64,000 nt of DNA from Psychrobacter sp. UBA3480 (lineage in GTDB: Bacteria; Pseudomonadota; Gammaproteobacteria; Pseudomonadales; Moraxellaceae), in contig NZ_DFQV01000002.1 in the NCBI RefSeq assembly GCF_002377945.1, positions 41,498 to 105,497 of the forward strand. Reading direction: 5' to 3'. Made by a program: the position numbers and the translations under genes. The notes beneath the pieces were generated by a model that saw only the letters and a list, made by a program, of their open reading frames with translations, searched no databases and was not told where the DNA came from. How positions within the stretch are numbered: position 1 is the stretch's first letter; every line of letters starts with the position of its first letter. Positions 59,152-64,000 of this stretch are shown here, in pieces.

Positions 59152-59376
59152 ATGGCTAAGGTTGTCGAGCAGAGTCTGGCGTTTTGTCCGAACTGTCAAA
59201 AGAAAACAATGCACTACAAAGAGACTAAGAAGTTAAGTTGGCTCATGCACCTTGTTTTAATAATTATTACGGCTGGTTTGTGGCTTGCGTTTCTTGTAAT
59301 AACAATGATTTGGCATATGTTTACTAAAAAGATTGGTGGTAAGAGAACTTGCTCACAATGCGGTTTGGATCACTGA
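59152..59376 (+). CDS. Zinc-ribbon plus transmembrane small protein
   Basis: A 74-residue protein. The N-terminal FCPNCQKKT and the C-terminal RTCSQCGLDH supply two CxxC pairs, separated by two hydrophobic stretches (LMHLVLIIITAGLWLAFLVITMIW). The zinc ribbon would be split across the helix pair, or each CxxC acts with a partner. GAGAACATGG precedes the start. It sits between tail chaperone and tape measure; no function known. Confidence 0.55.
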   Translation: MAKVVEQSLAFCPNCQKKTMHYKETKKLSWLMHLVLIIITAGLWLAFLVITMIWHMFTKKIGGKRTCSQCGLDH

Positions 59377-59393
59377 ATAAAATAGAGGTAATT

Positions 59394-59687
59394 ATGATAG
59401 ACATAAACCGCATGACGTTGAAAGAATGGCCTAAAGCTCACGAAGTTTGGGGTGATGATGGCTTTGAGCGCATCAATAAATTGCTAGATAAAGCTGTGCA
59501 TTTGGTTGGCAGAAAAGCACCAAATGAGGTTGCACATTATGCTGGACTATCTGAAAATAAAAGTAAGACGGGTAAAACACCAGTCGTTTTTATCGATTGC
59601 GATAGTTTGAACCGCTACCACATTAGCGAGCGTCATATTAAAGATGGCAAGCTGCCAAAACCTGATAGGGCAAGCGCCTTTAAATAA
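59394..59687 (+). CDS. Hypothetical small phage protein
   Basis: A 97-residue soluble protein (ATG 59394; the frame back to 59349 overlaps the previous gene and lacks a better RBS, while AGAGGT is at 59383-59388). Helical N-terminus (MTLKEWPKAHEVWGDDGFERI) and a basic Lys/Arg C-terminus. No family is recognised. It is directly before the tape measure terminator module. Confidence 0.5.
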   Translation: MIDINRMTLKEWPKAHEVWGDDGFERINKLLDKAVHLVGRKAPNEVAHYAGLSENKSKTGKTPVVFIDCDSLNRYHISERHIKDGKLPKPDRASAFK

Positions 59688-59705
59688 CAAAACGAATAAA
59701 TCAAC

Positions 59706-59733
59706 AAGCTCACTTTAATTAGTGGGCTTTTTT
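59706..59733 (+). terminator. Terminator module before the tape measure
   Basis: AAGCTCACT pairs with AGTGGGCTT (one wobble) around TTAATT, then T-run. The mini-ORF ATG CCC AAA ATT TGA follows at 59735-59749, then GGTGCGCCGT and the tape-measure ATG at 59760. Confidence 0.75.
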
Positions 59734-59759
59734 TATGCCCAAAATTTGAGGTGCGCCGT

Positions 59760-62700
59760 ATGGCAAGTGATTTAGATTTTAACGTGCAGTTGCGCGTACT
59801 CAACGAAAATTTTAACGCGGGTATTAACCAGGCGCGTGATAAGTTCACAGAATATGCCCAGTCGGTTGAGCGCAATATTTCTCAGATGGTCACCGATACT
59901 GAACGCGCTGACAAGATGCTTACTGATCTAGGTAATGTTGACGCCAGTCGCTTAACGGCTGAGCTAAAAACAACAGCCGATCAACTAAGACAGATGGGCG
60001 CAGGTGCCAATTTATCAGGTGACCAAATTGAAGCAGCAATGCGTACAGCAGCGCAGCAAGTAGGTAAACTTGATCAAGAATTGGTTAATGCAAGATTGGA
60101 AGCGACAAGGCTTGGTCAGACTGATGCATCACCTGAACAGATAGAGCAAGCAACAGCTAGCGTTGCTCGACTTGAACAAGAGCTTAACGAGGCGAAATCA
60201 GCCAGTACAAGCCTTGCAGGTGAGTTAGCAGGTGCAATGAATCGCGCTAGTACTACAGCTGACGGTGCTCGCAATGCTATCTATAAAATGGCTAACGTGC
60301 GAGTGCCCGAAACCATACGCGGTGAGATTGACCAGATTAGTCGCTCATTAACCAACTTTCAAAACAACTCTGGTCGCCCTGCCGCTGAAATTGAAAGAGT
60401 AACAAGATCCGCACAAGAGCAAATCAGACGGCTTGAGCAAGAGTTGCGCGGTGTCGACGATCAAGTACAGCGCACAGAGGCGGGAACCAAGAAGCTAAGC
60501 GGTGGTGTTAATAACCTTAAGGGTGCATTTGGTAGTTTGCAGGGGATATTGGCAGCGGCTGGGCTTGGTATCGGGGTTGCTGAAATTATTCAGGCAGCTG
60601 ATGCGTTTGTATTGCTTGAAGCTCGTATCAAGATTGCTACTGGCGAGGGTGTCAACTTCATCACTGGCTTTGAGGGTGTTAAGCAGATAGCTAACGAAAC
60701 ATTCTCAAGCATTGCCAATACGGGTGAATTGTTTGCACGTATTACGCAAGCATCTACCACATTGGGCTTGGCTCAGGGCGAGATACTGTCAGTTACCAAG
60801 ACGATTAACGAAGCAATTAAACTATCAGGTGGAACGGCTGCAAGTGCGGACGCGGCTATCATTCAGCTTGTGCAAGGTTTGCAGTCAGGCGTATTACGTG
60901 GCGAGGAATTTAACTCTATCATGGAGCAGTCACCGCGGCTTGCTCAAGCAATGGCTGATGGTCTTGGTGTGACTCGGGGCGAACTACGCAAGATGGCAGG
61001 TGAGGGCAAACTGACATCAGAGGTTGTCATTGATGCTGTACGTTCGCAGACCAAAGTTATTGAGGATGAGTTTGCGACACTGCCTGTCACGTTTGGCGAC
61101 TCCATACAGCTACTTAAAAACACCATGTTTGAATTTGTTGGCAGTTTAAATGAGACCGTCAATCAATCTGGTCGAATGGCTGCAGCTGTTCAGTATATTA
61201 GCGATTCAATCAAGGATATTGACCCATCGACAATTGCAGCGGTAGAAAATCATTTTGATTCGCTATTGGTAACGCTTGGAGATACCTTTTCGGCAGTCAA
61301 AGATATTTATAGCGCTATTAGTGATATGACCAGTGCGTTAGCTGGCGGCAATGAGGATGTAGGTTTATTTACTCGACTATTAGGCATAGCCTCTGTTAGT
61401 TTGGGCATTATGAGTGACGGCTTTAAAGGCATATCTATTCTAGCTAACAGTGTTTTTGGCACTATATCTCAAATAACAGGTGGTATCTTAGAAGGTTTCT
61501 CAGCGCTCAAAGGTCAGACATCGCAACGTGCTGCTGAGTTATACCAGTTAGCCGATGAGCTGCACAAAAAGTCTGAACAGCAGATGATGGATTTTGAGTC
61601 ATCGTCTAGCAAAGCATGGACTGCGATGAACAAGACCGCTCAAGAAAAATCTGAGGAGACAGTCGCAAAACTTGTCGCTGGTTACGACGAAATGCAGGCC
61701 AAAGGCTCTTATACGGCAGAAGCCCTAGAAGAGCAATTTATTAAGATTGCTGCTGCTAAGATCGCCCAAAACGATAACATCATTAGCGATGATATGCGCC
61801 TTGAGCTAGCGCAGCGCGAATTACAAGCTACATTCAGTGAGACTGGTGAGTTAATCATTGCATCAGCAAACGGTGTGCAAGCGGCATATCTTGGCGTTGG
61901 CGAGAGCTTTGCAGAGGTAGCAAGTGCAGCAATAGCTACAGGTAAGAGTGTTGCTGACTCTTTAGCGGATGCGGTGCCAAAAGCGCAGACGATAGGCGCA
62001 GTTGATGACATTATCAACTCGCTAACAGCGATGTCAGCGACAGGTAAGATCACAGGGCAAGAATTGGCGGCAGGTATCAATCTTGCTAACGAACGCTACA
62101 AAGAGATTGAAAACAACTTTGCAAGATATGCAGCTAAAAGCATCGCAGATAACGGTGGTATCGTAACGTCTGAGCTTGAGAAAGCAGCAGCATTGCAAGG
62201 CTTGGCAGTGCAAGCAGATGAAACAGGTAGCGTGTTAGTCACACAGCTTGATAGATCTACTCTTGCAAGTAGTCGCACCAAAGAGCAGATTGACGAATTA
62301 GCAGGTGCGGTGGGTATTGGTCTATCTAAGGAGTTTATAAAATCCAGTGCTGGACTTGACGAGCTGATCGATGGCTTTGATGACTTAACCGATGCGGGTT
62401 ATGACGCAGGCGATGCGCTAGTTGGTGCACTGACTGAAATGTCTAACAAGGCTAGCAATACAGCCGAGATAGAGTATGTCATTGAAAAATGGAATGAGCT
62501 AGGCAAAGAAGGCAAGATAACTGGTCAAGAGCTTGCAGACGGCCTTGACCTATCGCGCAATAAGCTTGATGAACTGACCGATGGTATTAACAGCGTTGCA
62601 GAAGCTTATGGTGTACTAGGGCTGAAAACTCGTGAGGAGCTGGCTAAGCAAGCAGGTGCCTTCACTGAGTCATACGATATCATCAAGAAAGATGGTAAGG

Positions 62701-63575
62701 CCACAGCGCAGCAGTTAGAAGAAGCTTTTGAGAAAACAGCGAAATCAAACATTGCTGCCAATGGCAACGTAGTTGATGCTGTCACTAAGCGTATGGCAGC
62801 TGAGCGCGGTGTTACTGTTGCAGTTGACGAGCAAGGCCGCGTCACATTTGAAAAAATGGGGCAGGCAAAGACGGCAAACGATAATGTCACTCGCTCAGTC
62901 AACAACATTCGTACAGCCTATGACGGCATATCTAGCAGTGCAGGAGGCGCAGGTAATACCATGGTGCGTGCTGCAAATGAAGCAGCGTCCGCTTATGACA
63001 AGCTACAACAGAAAATCAAAGACGTTAAAGAGGCGCAAGCGGTTGCCAATGCTGATGAAACATTAAACAACCTCCGTATTTATGGCCAAGAGGAAGCACC
63101 AGTTGAGGGCAATCAATTTGGTAGTCGTTTAAGTGTTGAGAACTTCTTGAAGTCGCAAGGGTTGTCAGAAGCTCAAGCGATTGAAGAGGCAAGAAAACTG
63201 TACTCCAAACAAGGAGCATCAAGCGGTGCTCTAGACTTCGGCAAATTACAAGGTTTTACTGAAGGTCAAACACTGACAACAGCCGACCTTAATCGCTATA
63301 AGTCAGCATCAATGTATTTAGCTGAGATTGCTGAAAAGGCCCGTCAAGTCGGCCGTCAACAGGACGGTTATGAAGCGGCAAGGACAGCGACGGCTCAAAT
63401 CACAACGCAAGAGTACAATCGTTTTGATAGCCAACCGAGCTCAAGCAAAACAATTCATGTTAATTTTCAACTTGGCGGTGCAACGGCATCGATGAGTATG
63501 CCAGAGAGCCAAGAAGCATCACTTACAGCTCTACTGCAACAACTACAAGACAGCAAAGCAATAGCAGGTTACTAG
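59760..63575 (+). CDS. Tape measure protein
   Basis: A 1271-residue protein (ATG 59760; a GTG start at 59751 is less likely). Long helical repeats dominate. The tape-measure N-domain core reads VNFITGFEGVKQIANETFSS, TLGLAQGEILSVTKTINEAI, LVQGLQSGVLRGEEFNSIMEQ, and RGELRKMAGEGKLTSEVV, classic for TIGR02675-type proteins. Hydrophobic segments lie near 255-275 and 515-555. At about 0.15 nm per residue it predicts a tail near 190 nm (family rule of thumb), consistent with a siphophage. Confidence 0.88.
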   Translation: MASDLDFNVQLRVLNENFNAGINQARDKFTEYAQSVERNISQMVTDTERADKMLTDLGNVDASRLTAELKTTADQLRQMGAGANLSGDQIEAAMRTAAQQVGKLDQELVNARLEATRLGQTDASPEQIEQATASVARLEQELNEAKSASTSLAGELAGAMNRASTTADGARNAIYKMANVRVPETIRGEIDQISRSLTNFQNNSGRPAAEIERVTRSAQEQIRRLEQELRGVDDQVQRTEAGTKKLSGGVNNLKGAFGSLQGILAAAGLGIGVAEIIQAADAFVLLEARIKIATGEGVNFITGFEGVKQIANETFSSIANTGELFARITQASTTLGLAQGEILSVTKTINEAIKLSGGTAASADAAIIQLVQGLQSGVLRGEEFNSIMEQSPRLAQAMADGLGVTRGELRKMAGEGKLTSEVVIDAVRSQTKVIEDEFATLPVTFGDSIQLLKNTMFEFVGSLNETVNQSGRMAAAVQYISDSIKDIDPSTIAAVENHFDSLLVTLGDTFSAVKDIYSAISDMTSALAGGNEDVGLFTRLLGIASVSLGIMSDGFKGISILANSVFGTISQITGGILEGFSALKGQTSQRAAELYQLADELHKKSEQQMMDFESSSSKAWTAMNKTAQEKSEETVAKLVAGYDEMQAKGSYTAEALEEQFIKIAAAKIAQNDNIISDDMRLELAQRELQATFSETGELIIASANGVQAAYLGVGESFAEVASAAIATGKSVADSLADAVPKAQTIGAVDDIINSLTAMSATGKITGQELAAGINLANERYKEIENNFARYAAKSIADNGGIVTSELEKAAALQGLAVQADETGSVLVTQLDRSTLASSRTKEQIDELAGAVGIGLSKEFIKSSAGLDELIDGFDDLTDAGYDAGDALVGALTEMSNKASNTAEIEYVIEKWNELGKEGKITGQELADGLDLSRNKLDELTDGINSVAEAYGVLGLKTREELAKQAGAFTESYDIIKKDGKATAQQLEEAFEKTAKSNIAANGNVVDAVTKRMAAERGVTVAVDEQGRVTFEKMGQAKTANDNVTRSVNNIRTAYDGISSSAGGAGNTMVRAANEAASAYDKLQQKIKDVKEAQAVANADETLNNLRIYGQEEAPVEGNQFGSRLSVENFLKSQGLSEAQAIEEARKLYSKQGASSGALDFGKLQGFTEGQTLTTADLNRYKSASMYLAEIAEKARQVGRQQDGYEAARTATAQITTQEYNRFDSQPSSSKTIHVNFQLGGATASMSMPESQEASLTALLQQLQDSKAIAGY

Positions 63576-63597
63576 CCACTCACTGAGTGGTTTTTTT
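63576..63597 (+). terminator. Terminator module after the tape measure
   Basis: CCACT pairs with AGTGG around CACTG, followed by T-run. The mini-ORF ATG TCA AAA ATT TGA (63598-63612) precedes GAGGAGG and the next gene. Confidence 0.7.
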
Positions 63598-63621
63598 ATG
63601 TCAAAAATTTGAGGAGGCGTT

Positions 63622-64000
63622 ATGCCACAGAACACACCGTTTCTAGAACTAATCATACTAAAGCTGATGGTATTCCTTCCAAAGGTATTCGCAGCTGTCA
63701 TCGGTGCAATATTTGGATTGATGCTGTCAGGCGACATCGGCAAAGACGGCAAGATACAAGTAAATATGTCAGTGATAGTCAAGTTTACTATCGCTGTTAC
63801 AATCTCACTATTCGGTGGGGCAGCGCATATTGAATTTATGGGCTATCAAGATTATAGCGTGATGACGCAAGGCGCAATCATGCTAGTCTGGGCAGTGTTT
63901 GGGATGTTGGCAATCGGCATTGTTTATCAAGCGATTGCGCTATGGCAGGGCAAGACACTTACAGAAGTGATCAGAGAAGTAAAAGACGCAGCGTTTGCAA
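63622..64000 (+). CDS. Putative holin (partial; runs off the window)
   Basis: An open frame from ATG 63622, with a strong GAGGAGG 4-11 bp upstream, has 126 codons to the window end and no stop. It carries three hydrophobic segments: LIILKLMVFLPKVFAAVIGAIFGLML (split), VIVKFTIAVTISLFGGAAH, and AIMLVWAVFGMLAIGIVYQAIAL. The size, helix count and place after the tape measure are consistent with a holin in the lysis cassette, but no motif proves it. Confidence 0.55.
   Translation, partial: MPQNTPFLELIILKLMVFLPKVFAAVIGAIFGLMLSGDIGKDGKIQVNMSVIVKFTIAVTISLFGGAAHIEFMGYQDYSVMTQGAIMLVWAVFGMLAIGIVYQAIALWQGKTLTEVIREVKDAAFA

Noticed and set aside
61709..62080. Leftward 123-residue frame inside the tape measure
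   Set aside because: Antisense to the tape measure, with no start signal or homology pattern.

Overview
The window looks like a Psychrobacter-type gammaproteobacterial chromosome (Moraxellaceae) carrying most of a siphophage-like prophage. The basis is moderate-to-low GC, the style of the proteins, and neighbours such as lldP-dld, NAD-malic enzyme and a GMC oxidoreductase/aldehyde dehydrogenase pair. The genus is an inference from gene content; no rRNA or marker gene is present.

Host part, about 1-22,450. An outer-membrane beta-barrel gene is followed by a 170-bp MITE-like element, a small lipoprotein, an NmrA-like oxidoreductase and a glutathione S-transferase. A leftward alcohol/aldehyde oxidation pair (GMC flavoprotein, then coniferyl-aldehyde-type ALDH) is divergent from an AraC-family regulator. 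A run of exported proteins follows: a lipoprotein, two tandem-duplicated small secreted proteins ending in RWPWQ, two more secreted proteins, a YHYH-domain membrane protein and a lipoprotein. A LysR regulator is divergent from a lactate uptake/oxidation operon (lldP-dld). NAD-malic enzyme (maeA) is the last host gene.

Prophage part, about 22,450-64,000, open at the right edge. A leftward early operon (22,580-25,025) encodes an AlpA-like protein, a zinc-knuckle microprotein and a Sak4-like ATPase with partner proteins. A leftward lysogeny block (25,884-30,927) holds the CI-type S24 repressor, three exported moron proteins and a three-gene ABC-ATPase conflict cassette: PD-(D/E)xK nuclease, middle component and DUF2326-type ATPase. 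A rightward early block holds Cro-like, CII-like, Rha/KilAC-like, DUF1376 replication protein with internal GTAACG iterons, winged-helix and RuvC-like genes. A small accessory region with a Panacea-type antitoxin pair follows. The late operon runs small and large terminase, DUF935 portal, Mu F-like protein, S49 protease with nested scaffold, lambda D- and E-like head proteins, gp36/GpG/gp37-like connector proteins, tail tube, large tail proteins, a frameshifted tail chaperone, tape measure and a holin candidate cut by the window end.

How it fits together. The repressor probably acts on three promoters (rightward early, its own leftward promoter, and the recombination operon). Each carries one copy of the operator ATGCA-N4-YGCAT or its complement between -35 and -10. 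The defence cassette lies downstream of the repressor on the same strand, so it would be on in the lysogen. Late gene blocks are separated by a recurring module: hairpin, U-tract, then a four-codon mini-ORF next to the next ribosome binding site. No integrase was seen in the window; it may lie beyond 64,000.
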